In this document: piece after piece, positions 41,420 through 53,770 of the stretch
Numbering within the stretch: the first letter of the stretch is position 1
How the letters are laid out: each line of letters begins with the position of its first letter
Assembly: GCA_963770505.1 (NCBI GenBank)
Contig: CAVYPR010000003.1
Span: forward strand, 248,001 to 312,000
DNA length: 64,000 bases
Reading direction: 5' to 3'
Source: CAVYPR01 sp963770505
GTDB taxonomy: Bacteria > Actinomycetota > Acidimicrobiia > Acidimicrobiales > RAAP-2
The notes under the pieces: generated by a model
The model's database searches: none
What the model saw: only the letters and a program-made list of their open reading frames with translations
Told to the model about the DNA's origin: nothing
Position numbers and translations under genes: made by a program

Positions 41420-42346
41420 GTGCGCCGCACCAGGATCCTGGTGACCGGGGCCGGGGGGCAGCTCGGACGCGATCTGGTGGCGGTGCTGGGCGGGGCCGTG
41501 GCCCCCGGGGGCCGACGCCGGGCGCTCTTCGGACCCGAGGGCCCGGGGTCGCCGACGGCCGACGTGCTGGGGGCCGACCACTCCCAGCTCCCGGTCGACC
41601 GCCGGGCCGAGGTCCTGTCCGCCGTCGAGGCGTTCGCACCCGACGTGGTGGTCCACGCCGCCGCCTGGACCGCCGTCGACGCCTGCGAAGGCGACCCCGA
41701 CCGGGCCTTCGCCGTGAACGCCGTGGGCACCCGCCACGTGGCCGAGGCGGCCCAGCGCGCCGGTGCCCACCTGGTCTACCTCTCGACCGACTACGTCTTC
41801 GACGGGTCGTCCCCCCGCCCCTACGTGGAGTGGGACGAGCCCAACCCGCTCTCGGTCTACGGCCGCAGCAAGCTGGCCGGCGAGCGCGAGTGCCCGCCGG
41901 GGTCCACCGTGGTCCGGACCTCGTGGGTGTGCGGGTACTCCGGGGCCAACATGGTCAAGACCGCCCTGCGCCTGGCCGAGGGTGAGGGGACGCTGCGCTT
42001 CGTCGACGACCAGCGAGGCTCGCCCACCTTCACGGCCGACCTGGCGGCGGCGGTCGCCACCCTGGCCGCCGACCGGCGCCCGGGCACGTTCCACGTGACC
42101 AACCAGGGCGAGACCACCTGGTTCGGCTTCGTGAGAGCCGTGCTGGCCGCGGCGGGCCACGACCCCGAGCGGGTGCTGGCCTGCACCACGGCCGACCTCG
42201 ACCCGCCCCGGCCGGCCCCGCGCCCGGCCAACTCGGTGCTCGACAACGCCGCCCTGCGGCTCTCGGACCTGCCGCTCCTGCCCGACTGGCACGACGGCCT
42301 CGGACGACTGGTGGGGGCCCTGCGCGAGCCGGCGGGGGTCGGGTGA
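41420..42346 (+). CDS. rfbD: dTDP-4-dehydrorhamnose reductase (RmlD)
   Basis: 308 residues from GTG at 41420. Last step of dTDP-L-rhamnose synthesis, NADPH-dependent. ILVTGAGGQLGRDLVAVL, DVVVHAAAWTAVDACEGDPD, AFAVNAVGTRHVAEAAQRAG, YLSTDYVFDG, PLSVYGRSKLAGE and RTSWVCGYSGANMVKTALRLA are diagnostic of RmlD. Starts 8 bp after rmlB and overlaps the next gene by 4 bp. RmlA and RmlC, needed for the same sugar, are not in this window. Confidence 0.93.
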   Translation: MRRTRILVTGAGGQLGRDLVAVLGGAVAPGGRRRALFGPEGPGSPTADVLGADHSQLPVDRRAEVLSAVEAFAPDVVVHAAAWTAVDACEGDPDRAFAVNAVGTRHVAEAAQRAGAHLVYLSTDYVFDGSSPRPYVEWDEPNPLSVYGRSKLAGERECPPGSTVVRTSWVCGYSGANMVKTALRLAEGEGTLRFVDDQRGSPTFTADLAAAVATLAADRRPGTFHVTNQGETTWFGFVRAVLAAAGHDPERVLACTTADLDPPRPAPRPANSVLDNAALRLSDLPLLPDWHDGLGRLVGALREPAGVG

Positions 42347-43671
42347 GCACCGCCCGGCCGGGACGCACCGTGCCGCCCGGCGGCCGGCGAACCGTGGCCG
42401 TGATCGGCGCGGGCTACGTGGGGCTGCCCACGGCGGCCGCCCTGGCCCACTTCGGCCACCGGGTGGTGTGCGCCGAGCGCGACCCCGAGCGCTTCGAGAC
42501 CCTCGAGCGGGGCGACCTGCCGATCGTGGAGAAGGGGCTGGCCACACTGGTGCGCCAGGGGGTCGAGGCGGGGTCGCTGCGGTTCGTGGCCTCGGCCGCC
42601 GAGGCCGTCCGGGGCGCCGCCTTCGTCTTCCTGTGCGTCTCCACCCCGCAGGCGGAGGACGGGTCCGCCGACCTGCGGGCGGTGGAGCAGGCGGCCGAGG
42701 AGATCGCCCCCGAGCTCGTGCCCGGCGCCGTGGTGGTCAACAAGTCGACGGTGCCGGTGGGCACGGCCACCCTGGTCGAGCGGGTCACCGGGAGGGCCGA
42801 CATCACCGTGGTCTCCAACCCCGAGTTCCTGCGCGAGGGGTCGGCCGTCCACGACAGCCTCCACCCCGACCGGGTGGTGGTCGGGGCCGAGGACGGCAGG
42901 GCCGCGGTGCGGGTGGGGGAGCTCTTCGCCGCCACCGGGGCCCCGCTCATCGTCACCGACACGGTGACGGCCGAGACCATCAAGTACGCCTCCAACGCCT
43001 TTCTGGCCACCAAGCTCAGCTTCGTCAACGCCCTGGCCGGGCTGTGCGAGCTGGTCGGGGCCGACGCCCGCGACCTGATGCTGGGCCTCGGCTACGACAA
43101 GCGGATCGGCTTCGAGTTCCTGCGGCCGGGCCCGGGTTGGGGCGGGTCCTGCCTGCCCAAGGACACGAGCGCCCTCCTGCACATCGCCGAGGCGGCCGGC
43201 TACGACTTCGCCCTCCTGCGCGAGGTCATCGCCGCCAACGACGAGCAGCTGGCCCGGGTGGGGGCCAAGGTGGCCGAGGCCGTGGCCGGGACCGGCGGCG
43301 CCCCGGCCGCCGTCTGGGGGCTCTCCTTCAAGGCCGGGACCGACGACCGCCGCAACTCGCCGGCGGTGACCGTGGCTCGCCGGCTGCTCGAGGCGGGCGT
43401 GGCCGTGCGGGCCTACGACCCGACGGTGGGCCCCGGCGGCCGCCCCGCCGCGGACCTCGGGGGCATCGAGCTCTGCCCCGACCCCTACGAGGCGGTCCGG
43501 GGGGCGGCCGTGGTGGCGGTGCTCACCGAGTGGGACGAGTTCAAGTGGCTCGACTTCGCCAAGGTGCACGACCTCATGGCGGTGCCCTCGGTCGTCGACG
43601 GGCGCAACCTGCTCGACCCCGCCGCCCTGCGCCGGCTGGGCTTCACCTACACCGGCGTCGGCCGCCCGTGA
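42343..43671 (+). CDS. UDP-glucose 6-dehydrogenase
   Basis: 442 residues from GTG at 42343, overlapping the preceding stop (GTGA). Oxidises UDP-glucose to UDP-glucuronate with two NAD. VAVIGAGYVGLPTAAALAHFG, LCVSTPQAEDGSAD, NKSTVPVGTA, NPEFLREGSAVHD, the catalytic Cys270 in GPGWGGSCLPKD and FKAGTDDRRNSPA. The FLREGSA and GWGGSCLPKD forms fit UDP-glucose rather than UDP-ManNAc dehydrogenases. The UDP-glucuronate is the substrate of the next gene. Confidence 0.93.
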   Translation: MSTARPGRTVPPGGRRTVAVIGAGYVGLPTAAALAHFGHRVVCAERDPERFETLERGDLPIVEKGLATLVRQGVEAGSLRFVASAAEAVRGAAFVFLCVSTPQAEDGSADLRAVEQAAEEIAPELVPGAVVVNKSTVPVGTATLVERVTGRADITVVSNPEFLREGSAVHDSLHPDRVVVGAEDGRAAVRVGELFAATGAPLIVTDTVTAETIKYASNAFLATKLSFVNALAGLCELVGADARDLMLGLGYDKRIGFEFLRPGPGWGGSCLPKDTSALLHIAEAAGYDFALLREVIAANDEQLARVGAKVAEAVAGTGGAPAAVWGLSFKAGTDDRRNSPAVTVARRLLEAGVAVRAYDPTVGPGGRPAADLGGIELCPDPYEAVRGAAVVAVLTEWDEFKWLDFAKVHDLMAVPSVVDGRNLLDPAALRRLGFTYTGVGRP

Positions 43672-44642
43672 GCCGGGTGGTGGTGGCCGGCGGCGCCGGC
43701 TTCCTCGGCTCGCACCTCTGCGACCGGCTGGTCGCCCGGGGGGACGAGGTGGTCTGCCTCGACGACCTGTCGACCGGCCGCCGACAGAACGTGGCCCACC
43801 TGGCCGGCCCGCGCTTCACCCTGGCCGAGGTCGACGTGAGCGGCCCGTTCGAGGTGGACGGGCCGCTGGACGCGGTCCTGCACCTGGCCAGCCCGGCCTC
43901 GCCCCCCGCCTACCTGGCGCGACCCATGGAGACCCTGGCCGCCGGGAGCGAGGGGACCCGGCGCCTGCTCGACCTGGCCGGCCGCCACCGCGCCCGCTTC
44001 CTGCTGGCCTCGACCAGCGAGATCTACGGCGACCCCGCCGTCCACCCCCAGGTGGAGTCCTACCGGGGCAACGTCGACCCCGTCGGCCCGCGCAGCGTCT
44101 ACGACGAGGCCAAGCGGTTCGCCGAGGCCCTCACCATGGCCGCCCACCGCGCCCGTGGGGTCGACGTGGCGGTGGCCCGCATCTTCAACACCTACGGCCC
44201 CCGGCTGGACCCCGGGGACGGCCGCGTGGTGTCCAACTTCGTGGTGCAGGCGCTGGCCACAGAGCCCCTCACCGTCTACGGGGACGGGAGCCAGACCCGG
44301 AGCCTGTGCTACGTCGACGACGAGGTCGCCGGCCTGCTGGCCCTGCTGGACTCGACCGAGACCGGGCCGATGAACATCGGCAACCCCGACGAACGAACCG
44401 TGCTCGACCTGGCGCAGCGGGTCCTCGAGGCCACCGGCTCGCGGGCCCCGATCGCCTTCGGGCCCCTGCCCGCCGACGACCCTGTCCGGCGGTGCCCGGA
44501 CATCACGCTCGCCCGCACCAGGCTCGGCTGGGAGCCGAGCATCCCGCTGGGCGAGGGGTTGGCCCGCACGGTGGAGCACTTCGCCGCACAAGGGCGGGCC
44601 GCGTCGGCTGCCACCGCGCGCGCAGGCGGCGACGGTGGCTGA
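43668..44642 (+). CDS. UDP-glucuronate decarboxylase (UDP-xylose synthase) family epimerase
   Basis: 324 residues from GTG at 43668, overlapping the stop of the dehydrogenase gene by 4 bp. Extended SDR with VVVAGGAGFLGSHLCDRLV, LHLASPASPPAYLARPMETL, ASTSEIYGDPAVHPQVESY, DEAKRFAEALTMA, ARIFNTYGPR, GRVVSNFVVQAL and VYGDGSQTRSLCYVDD, the set typical of UXS. With the dehydrogenase before it this makes UDP-xylose. Overlaps the next glycosyltransferase gene by 8 bp. Confidence 0.88.
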   Translation: MSRVVVAGGAGFLGSHLCDRLVARGDEVVCLDDLSTGRRQNVAHLAGPRFTLAEVDVSGPFEVDGPLDAVLHLASPASPPAYLARPMETLAAGSEGTRRLLDLAGRHRARFLLASTSEIYGDPAVHPQVESYRGNVDPVGPRSVYDEAKRFAEALTMAAHRARGVDVAVARIFNTYGPRLDPGDGRVVSNFVVQALATEPLTVYGDGSQTRSLCYVDDEVAGLLALLDSTETGPMNIGNPDERTVLDLAQRVLEATGSRAPIAFGPLPADDPVRRCPDITLARTRLGWEPSIPLGEGLARTVEHFAAQGRAASAATARAGGDGG

Positions 44643-45357
44643 CCGGTCGCTCGCCCCGGTCGACTACCGCACGTTGACGGTGATCGTCCCCGTCTACAAC
44701 GAGCGGGCCACGGTGGCCGAGATCGTGCGGCGGGTGCGGGCCGCCGACGTCCCGCTCACGGTCGACGTGGTGGTGGTGGACGACGGGTCAAACGACGGCA
44801 CCGACAAGGTGCTGGCGGCGATCGAGGACTCGACGGTGCGGGTGGTGAGCCACGAGAGGAACTCGGGCAAGGGGGCGGCCATCCGCACCGGGCTCGCCCA
44901 TGCCCGTGGCGACCTCGTGGTCATCCAGGACGCCGACCTCGAGTACGACCCCGACGACTGGCCACGGCTCCTCGAGCCCGTACTCAAGCACAAGGCCGTC
45001 GTCGTCTACGGCAGCCGCTTCACCGGCGAGCGCAAGAACATGCTGCCCCTGCACTGGGTGGGCAACCGCTTCCTCTCGCTGGTGACCAACGTGCTCTACT
45101 CCTCCACCCTCTCGGACATGGAGACCTGCTACAAGCTGTTCGACCGCAGGGTCCTCGAGGGCATCACCGTGGTCTCCAACCGCTTCGACTTCGAGCCCGA
45201 GATCACGGCCAAGGTGCTCCGCCGCGGCTACCGCATCTACGAGGTGCCCATCTCCTACGCCGGGCGCGAGGTCGACGAGGGGAAGAAGATCACCTGGCGC
45301 GACGGCTTCGGGGCGCTCAAGGCTCTGGTCAAGTACCGGTTCACGAGGAAGTTCTGA
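44635..45357 (+). CDS. GT2 glycosyltransferase, polyprenyl-phosphate sugar synthase-like
   Basis: 240 residues from GTG at 44635. GT-A fold: LTVIVPVYNERATVAEIV, VVVVDDGSNDGTDKVL, NSGKGAAIRTGLAHARGD, the DxD-type metal site IQDADLEYDPDDW, then SRFTGERKNMLP and MLPLHWVGNRFLSLVTNVLY. No C-terminal membrane segment. The best family match is the dolichol/polyprenyl-phosphate mannose or glucose synthase group, so it likely loads a sugar onto a lipid carrier at the cytoplasmic membrane face. Confidence 0.88.
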   Translation: MADRSLAPVDYRTLTVIVPVYNERATVAEIVRRVRAADVPLTVDVVVVDDGSNDGTDKVLAAIEDSTVRVVSHERNSGKGAAIRTGLAHARGDLVVIQDADLEYDPDDWPRLLEPVLKHKAVVVYGSRFTGERKNMLPLHWVGNRFLSLVTNVLYSSTLSDMETCYKLFDRRVLEGITVVSNRFDFEPEITAKVLRRGYRIYEVPISYAGREVDEGKKITWRDGFGALKALVKYRFTRKF

Positions 45358-45358
45358 G

Positions 45359-46234
45359 GTGGGGGCCCCACCGGTGGCCGACGGGGCCGGCGGCATCGCC
45401 GCCGTGGTGGTCGACTACGACGCCGGCCCGGTGCTGGCCGACTGCGTGGCCTCGCTGCGCGGCGACGGGCTGGAGCGGGTCGTGGTGGTGGAGAACGGCG
45501 GGCCCGACGGCGCCCGGACCGCCCTGGAGGAGGCCGGCCTCGAGGCGCCGGTGGTGGCCACCGGCCGCAACCTCGGCTACGGCGCCGGGGCCAACCGGGG
45601 CGTGGCCGCCTCGGGGACAAGCGCCTACGTGCTGGTCTGCAACCCCGACCTGGTCGTCCACCCCGGGGCGGTGCCGCGTCTGTGTGCCGCGCTCGACGCC
45701 GAGCCCTCCTGGGCCGTGGTGGGGCCGCGCATCGTCGATGCCGACGGCAGCGTCTACCCGTCGGTGCGGCGGTTCCCCTCCATGACCGACGCCGCCGGCC
45801 ACGCCCTGCTGGCGCTGTTCAAGCCGGACAACCGCTTCAGCCGCCGCTACCGCGACGCCGACGCCGGCGACGACCGGCGGGCCCCGGCCGACTGGGTGTC
45901 GGGCGCGTGCTTGCTGGTGCGACGCCGCGCCTTCGAGGAGCTGGGCGGCTTCGACGAGTCGTACTTCATGTTCGCCGAGGAGATGGACCTGTGCTGGCGC
46001 GCCCACCGGGCCGGGTGGGGCGTGGGCGTCGAGCCGGCGGCGGTGGTCACCCACGTCGGGGGGGTGTCCAGGCGCCGCCACCCCTACCGCATGCTGTTGG
46101 CCCACCACCGCTCCGCCCTGCATTTCGCCAACCGGACGACCCAGGGGTGGCGGCGGCTGGCCCTGCCCCTCGCCGCCCTCGTCCTGGGGGTGCGGCTGGT
46201 CATGGCCATGGCCGACGAGGCCTTCCGGCACTGA
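45359..46234 (+). CDS. GT2 glycosyltransferase, rhamnosyltransferase-like (WbbL type)
   Basis: 291 residues from GTG at 45359, 1 bp after the previous stop. AAVVVDYDAGPVLADCVASL, NLGYGAGANRGVAASG, LVCNPDLVVHPGAV, then WVSGACLLVRRRAFEELGGF and FMFAEEMDLCWRAHRAGW, which are the signatures of the WbbL/RfbF rhamnosyltransferase branch. It would use the dTDP-rhamnose produced by the first two genes. C-terminal hydrophobic stretch (LALPLAALVLGVRLVMAMA) could touch the membrane. Last gene of the six-gene operon. Confidence 0.87.
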   Translation: MGAPPVADGAGGIAAVVVDYDAGPVLADCVASLRGDGLERVVVVENGGPDGARTALEEAGLEAPVVATGRNLGYGAGANRGVAASGTSAYVLVCNPDLVVHPGAVPRLCAALDAEPSWAVVGPRIVDADGSVYPSVRRFPSMTDAAGHALLALFKPDNRFSRRYRDADAGDDRRAPADWVSGACLLVRRRAFEELGGFDESYFMFAEEMDLCWRAHRAGWGVGVEPAAVVTHVGGVSRRRHPYRMLLAHHRSALHFANRTTQGWRRLALPLAALVLGVRLVMAMADEAFRH

Positions 46235-46278
46235 CCGACCGGCGGGCCGCACCGCCGAGCTCGGCGTAGGGTGCCGTC

Positions 46279-46749
46279 GTGGCGTCGGACCCCCATCGCG
46301 TGCGCCGTGCGGGAGACACCGAGACGGCGGCCGTCGGCCGGCTGCTCGACCGCTTCAACCGCGAGTTCACAGAGCCGACCCCGGGCCCGGCCGTGCTGGC
46401 CGAGAGGGTGGCGGACCTGGTGGCCGGAGGTGACACCGCGGTCCTGGTGGCCGGGGAGGAACCCGACGGCCTCGCCGTCCTGCGGTTCCGCCGGGCCATC
46501 TGGTCCCCGGGCCTCGAGTGCTACCTGGCCGAGCTCTACGTCGTCCCCGAGCGCCGCGGGCACGGGGTCGGGCGAGCGCTGCTCTGCGCCGCCCTCGACG
46601 AGGCGCGCCGCCGCGGCGCCGACACCATGGACATCGGGGTCGACGAGGGGGACGTGGCCGCACGCCGCCTCTACGAGTCGGTGGGCTTCACCAACCGCGT
46701 CGCCGGGGAGGCCGACGAGGTCATGTTCGTCTACGAGCGCGACCTGTAG
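46279..46749 (+). CDS. GNAT family N-acetyltransferase
   Basis: 156 residues from GTG at 46279; TAGGGT lies 6 nt before it, so probably leaderless. Acetyl-CoA binding loop VVPERRGHGVGRALLCAALDEA, beta-strand CYLAELYVV before it, and RLYESVGFTNRV after it, all standard GNAT. Substrate unknown. Confidence 0.88.
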   Translation: MASDPHRVRRAGDTETAAVGRLLDRFNREFTEPTPGPAVLAERVADLVAGGDTAVLVAGEEPDGLAVLRFRRAIWSPGLECYLAELYVVPERRGHGVGRALLCAALDEARRRGADTMDIGVDEGDVAARRLYESVGFTNRVAGEADEVMFVYERDL

Positions 46750-46834
46750 GCCGGCCCCACCGTCCTGCGGGCCTATTGACTCACGTCAAATTGCCCGGGA
46801 GCGCGCGGGCGCCTGCGGGCGAGGTCGTCATCGC
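46750..46834. other. Intergenic region before the structured RNA; no gene seen
   Basis: Part of a 421-bp gene-free stretch between the GNAT and secA genes (46750-47170). It contains a TTGACT at 46776-46781 that could be a -35 element, but no matching -10 at the normal distance. The following parts hold the structured RNA candidate and a GC-rich stretch (46963-47155) with one hairpin at 46966-46980 and no convincing reading frame. Confidence 0.5.
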
Positions 46835-46840
46835 TATGCT
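46835..46840 (+). promoter_or_regulatory. -10 box (TATGCT) directly before the structured RNA
   Basis: TATGCT is among the best -10 matches in the window. The position about 3-8 nt later, where transcription would start, is the first base of the closing helix of the RNA (46843). Confidence 0.5.
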
Positions 46841-46842
46841 CA

Positions 46843-46962
46843 GGCCGGGCTGCGTGCGGGTCTGTGGTTGCAAGTCGAGGCCAGTCGCAGGCGAAACGAC
46901 CCACGTAAGGCAACTCATGGTTGCCGAGCATGGTGCGACTTAGGAGTAAGCCCTGCCCGGCC
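46843..46962 (+). ncRNA. Unassigned structured RNA (three-way junction with pseudoknot)
   Basis: About 120 nt. Closing helix GGCCGGGC (46843-46850) with GCCCGGCC (46955-46962), perfect over 8 bp. Inside, CGT-GC-GGGTC (46853-46862) pairs with GACCCACG (46898-46905), 8 bp with a 2-nt bulge. A second arm is GGCAAC/GTTGCC (46909-46914 with 46920-46925), loop TCATG. AAGTCG (46872-46877), in the loop of the first arm, can pair with CGACTT (46936-46941), forming a pseudoknot. The interior is less GC-rich than its surroundings. No known riboswitch or ncRNA class was recognised. secA has its own -10 box further down, so this may be a free-standing RNA rather than a leader. Structure is inferred by eye. 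Confidence 0.45.
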
Positions 46963-47155
46963 CGTTCCCGATCTGCGGGACGGGGCGGCGACGGGGGGAC
47001 GCGTGCCCACAAGGGCGCCGATGGGCCCACGGGCCGCCGGTGCCGGGCCGCCAGCCCCGCGGCAGGCGAGTGTGGGGTCAAAGACCAGGTCAGCCGCACG
47101 CAGCCCACCTCGGACCGTCCCAGGGCCCCGGGCCTCGCCCGCGGCGAGTGGACGG

Positions 47156-47161
47156 TAGGCT
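47156..47161 (+). promoter_or_regulatory. Probable -10 box (TAGGCT) for secA
   Basis: TAGGCT ends 9 nt before the secA ATG; no clear ribosome site is present between. Confidence 0.4.
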
Positions 47162-47170
47162 CGGCGCGTT

Positions 47171-50003
<2,833 letters not shown>

Positions 50004-50017
<14 letters not shown>

Positions 50018-51167
50018 GGCGGCGGGCCCCAGCGAGCCCCGGGACTTCGCCGCCGATCTCGACGACCTGGCCGCCCGGCTGGGGGAGGCCGAGCAGTACC
50101 TGCGGATGGGCGAGCGCCGGGCGCGGCGCGCCGAGCTGGAGGTCGAGGCCGGCCGTCCCGACCTGTGGGACGACGCCGACCGGGCCCGGGCGGTCACCAC
50201 CGAGCTGGGACGGGTCACCGACGACGTGCAGCGCTTCGACGGGCTCGAGTCCGACCTCTCCGAGGCCAGGGTCCTGCTCGAGCTGGTGGAGGAGGCGGCG
50301 GCCGGCGGTGCCCCCGACGAGGGCCTGGCCAAGGAGCTGGCCGAGACGGTGACCTCCCTCACCGCCCGCGTGGGCCAGCTCGAGCTCGAGTCCCTCTTCT
50401 CGGGGGAGTACGACGACCGCGACGCCATCTGCGAGGTCCACGCCGGGGCCGGCGGGACCGACGCGCAGGACTGGGCCGAGATGCTCCTGCGCATGTACCA
50501 GCGGTGGGCCGAGCGGCGCGGCTACGCCGTCGAGCTCGACGAGGCCACGGCGGGCCAGGAGGCCGGGCTGCTCTCGGCCACCTTCATCGTCACCGGCCGC
50601 CACGCCTACGGCCTGCTCTCGACCGAGCGCGGCGTGCACCGGCTCGTGCGCATGTCGCCCTTCGACTCCCAGCACCGGCGCCAGACCAGCTTCGCCTCGC
50701 TCGACGTGGTGCCCTTCTTGGAGGACGTCTCCGACGAGGTGGACATCGACGAGAAGGACCTGCGCATCGACACCTACCGCTCGTCGGGGGCGGGGGGCCA
50801 GCACGTGAACAAGACCGACTCGGCGGTGCGCCTCACCCACCTCCCCACCGGCGTGGTGGTGGCCGTGCAGAACGAGCGCAGCCAGCACCAGAACAAGGCC
50901 AAGGCCCTCCAGATCCTGGCGGCCAAGCTGGCCGAGCGGGCCCGTGCGGAGCGCCGGGCCGAGCTCGACTCGCTGGGCGGCGAGCGGACCGACAACGCCT
51001 GGGGCAACCAGATCCGCTCCTACGTCCTCGCCCCCTACCAGCTGGTGAAGGATCTGCGCACCGGCGTCGAGACGGGCAACGTCGACGCCGTGCTCGACGG
51101 GGACCTCGACGCCTTCATGGAGGCCGAGCTCCGCCGCCAGCGAGGCGGGGCCACCAATCCCAGCTGA
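50004..51167 (+). CDS. prfB: Peptide chain release factor 2
   Basis: 387 residues from ATG at 50004, inside the secA end. Recognises UGA and UAA stop codons; SPF tripeptide at about 218-220 (MSPFDSQHRRQTSF) and GGQ at about 262-264 (GAGGQHVNKTDSAVR). No in-frame TGA with the CTTTGA slippery site near the N terminus: the gene reads straight through, so the autoregulatory +1 frameshift of many bacteria is absent. Position after secA and before ftsEX is a common actinobacterial order. Confidence 0.96.
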
Positions 51168-51271
51168 GGGGGACCGTCGGCCCGGTGGTGCCCTCCGGGG
51201 CCCGTGGGCCGGTAACATTGGGGGGCCGTCGGCGGCCGAGAAGGCGTGCCGACGCGCAACGCCTCCCTCGT

Positions 51272-52020
<749 letters not shown>

Positions 52021-52021
<1 letters not shown>

Positions 52022-52914
52022 TGCCGGCCTCGACCGAGTACGTCGTACGCGAGACCGCCTCCAACCTCTGGCGCAACCGCCTGATGACCGTGGCCGCCGT
52101 CATGACCGTGGCCGTCTCGCTCTCCCTGGTGGGCGCGGCCCTGCTGCTCAAGCAGGGGGCGGCCAAGGCCGAGGTGGAGTGGCAACGCGGCACCCAGGTC
52201 ACCGTCTGGATGGTCCCGACCGCCCCCACCTCGGAGATCAAGGCGGTGGGGGCCCAGCTGGCCACGCTCTCCTACGTCGACCAGCCCTGCACCTACCGCA
52301 CCCACCAACAGGACTGGGACGAGGCGTCGGCGCTGCTGGGCACAGTGTGGAAGGAGGGCGGCACCACGGTGGCCCAGACCCCGACCTCCTTCCGGTGCAC
52401 CCCGGTCCATCCCGAGGACGCCAACGCGGTCATCGCCAAGTTCAAGGACCAACCCGGCGTGCAGAAGGTGACGGCGCCGCTGGCGCAGATCCGCACCGAG
52501 CAGAAGGTCATCACCTACCTCCAGTGGGTCTTCATCATCGTGGCCGTGGTGCTGCTGGTCTCGGCCGCCGTGCTCATCTTGAACACCATCCGCATGGCCA
52601 TCTTCGCCCGGCGCCGCGAGGTGTCGGTCATGAAGCTGGTCGGCGCCACCAACTGGTTCATCCGGGTCCCCTTCATGTCCGAGGGGATGATCCAAGGCCT
52701 GATCGGCTCGGTGCTGGCCTCCGCCGTGGTCTTCGGCCTGCACGAGGTGCTGAACGACCTCGGCAACCCCAAGGTGAACCCCGGCTCGCTGCTGTCGGTG
52801 ATGCGCATGTCGGGCTGGGAGGTGTTCGCCACCGACGCCGTGGTGGTGATCGTCGGGGTGTGCATCGGCACCCTCGGCTCGGCCATCGCCATCCGCCGCT
52901 TCCTCGACGTGTGA
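52021..52914 (+). CDS. ftsX: Cell division permease-like protein FtsX
   Basis: 297 residues from ATG at 52021. Four membrane segments: about 21-43, 168-192, 222-240 and 268-292; between the first two lies the extracytoplasmic domain (about 45-165) that contacts a peptidoglycan hydrolase or adaptor. TASNLWRNRLMTVAAVMTV and EVSVMKLVGATNWFIRVPF are typical FtsX. Pair with FtsE, overlapping starts and stops on both sides. The hydrolase partner and smpB, often next in actinomycetes, are not found here; a MacB-like exporter follows. Confidence 0.95.
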
Positions 52915-53720
52915 CGGCGGCGGCCTCGACAGGTGGTGCCCCGACCGGCGTGCTCGGCGGGGGGGAGGACGCTGCGTCCCGTCCGGACACCGGCGGGCGG
53001 GCGGCGTCACGGGCCGAGCGGGTGACCAAGCGCCACGGCGACGGGCCCGCCGCCGTCCGGGCGCTCGACGACGTCTCGGTCTCCTTCGCGGCCGGAGGGT
53101 TCACCGCCATCACCGGGCCGTCGGGCTCAGGCAAGTCCACCCTGTTGCACTGCCTGGCCGGCCTCGACCGCCCCACCAGCGGCCGGATCCTCCTGGGCGA
53201 CGCCGACCTCACGGCGTGCAGCGACCGCCAGCTCACCCGGCTGCGGCGGGACCGGGTGGGCTTCGTCTTCCAGGCCTTCAACCTGGTGCCCACGCTCTCG
53301 GCCCGCGAGAACGTCGTGCTGCCGCTCGAGATCGCCGGGCGGGAGGTCGACACCGCCTGGCTGGACGAGCTGGTCTCGGTGCTGGGCATCGGGCCCCGCC
53401 TCGACCACCGCCCGGCCCAGCTGTCGGGGGGCGAGCAGCAGCGGGTGGCGGTGGCGCGGGCCCTGGTCAGCCGGCCCGAGGTCATCTTCGCCGACGAGCC
53501 CACCGGCAACCTCGACTCGCGCACCGGGCACGAGATCCTCTCTTTGGTGGCCGATGCGGTCGACCGCTACGGCCAGACGGTGGTGATGGTGACCCACGAC
53601 CCCGGCGTGGCCGCCCGCGCCCAGCGGGTGGTGTTCCTGGTCGACGGCCGGGTCGCCGACGACCTGGCCGACCCCACCCCCGGCGCCGTGCACGAGCGGA
53701 TGCAGACGCTGTGGGGGTGA
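52911..53720 (+). CDS. ABC transporter ATPase, MacB/LolD type
   Basis: 269 residues from GTG at 52911 (GTGA overlap with ftsX). The first about 35 residues are Gly/Ala-rich and not conserved, so a later start is possible. Walker A ITGPSGSGKSTLLHCLAGLD, FQAFNLVPTLSARENV, LSGGEQQRVAVARALV, VIFADEPTGNLDSRTG and VTHDPGVAARA. Works with the large permease encoded next. Substrate unknown; relatives export peptides, lipoproteins or drugs. Confidence 0.9.
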   Translation: MTAAASTGGAPTGVLGGGEDAASRPDTGGRAASRAERVTKRHGDGPAAVRALDDVSVSFAAGGFTAITGPSGSGKSTLLHCLAGLDRPTSGRILLGDADLTACSDRQLTRLRRDRVGFVFQAFNLVPTLSARENVVLPLEIAGREVDTAWLDELVSVLGIGPRLDHRPAQLSGGEQQRVAVARALVSRPEVIFADEPTGNLDSRTGHEILSLVADAVDRYGQTVVMVTHDPGVAARAQRVVFLVDGRVADDLADPTPGAVHERMQTLWG

Positions 53721-53770
53721 GCCCGGCGCCCTCCCCGGTCCCGGGCTGAGCCGACGGTGGTGCGTCGACA

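Noticed and set aside
46843..46962. Assignment of the RNA to a cyclic di-GMP, cyclic di-AMP, cobalamin, SAM or T-box class
   Set aside because: The invariant sequence blocks of those classes are not present; only the general junction-plus-pseudoknot form is similar.
46750..47170. Short frames (about 110 codons) before secA on both strands
   Set aside because: Arg/Pro/Gly-rich, no start signals, and they overlap the structured RNA candidate.
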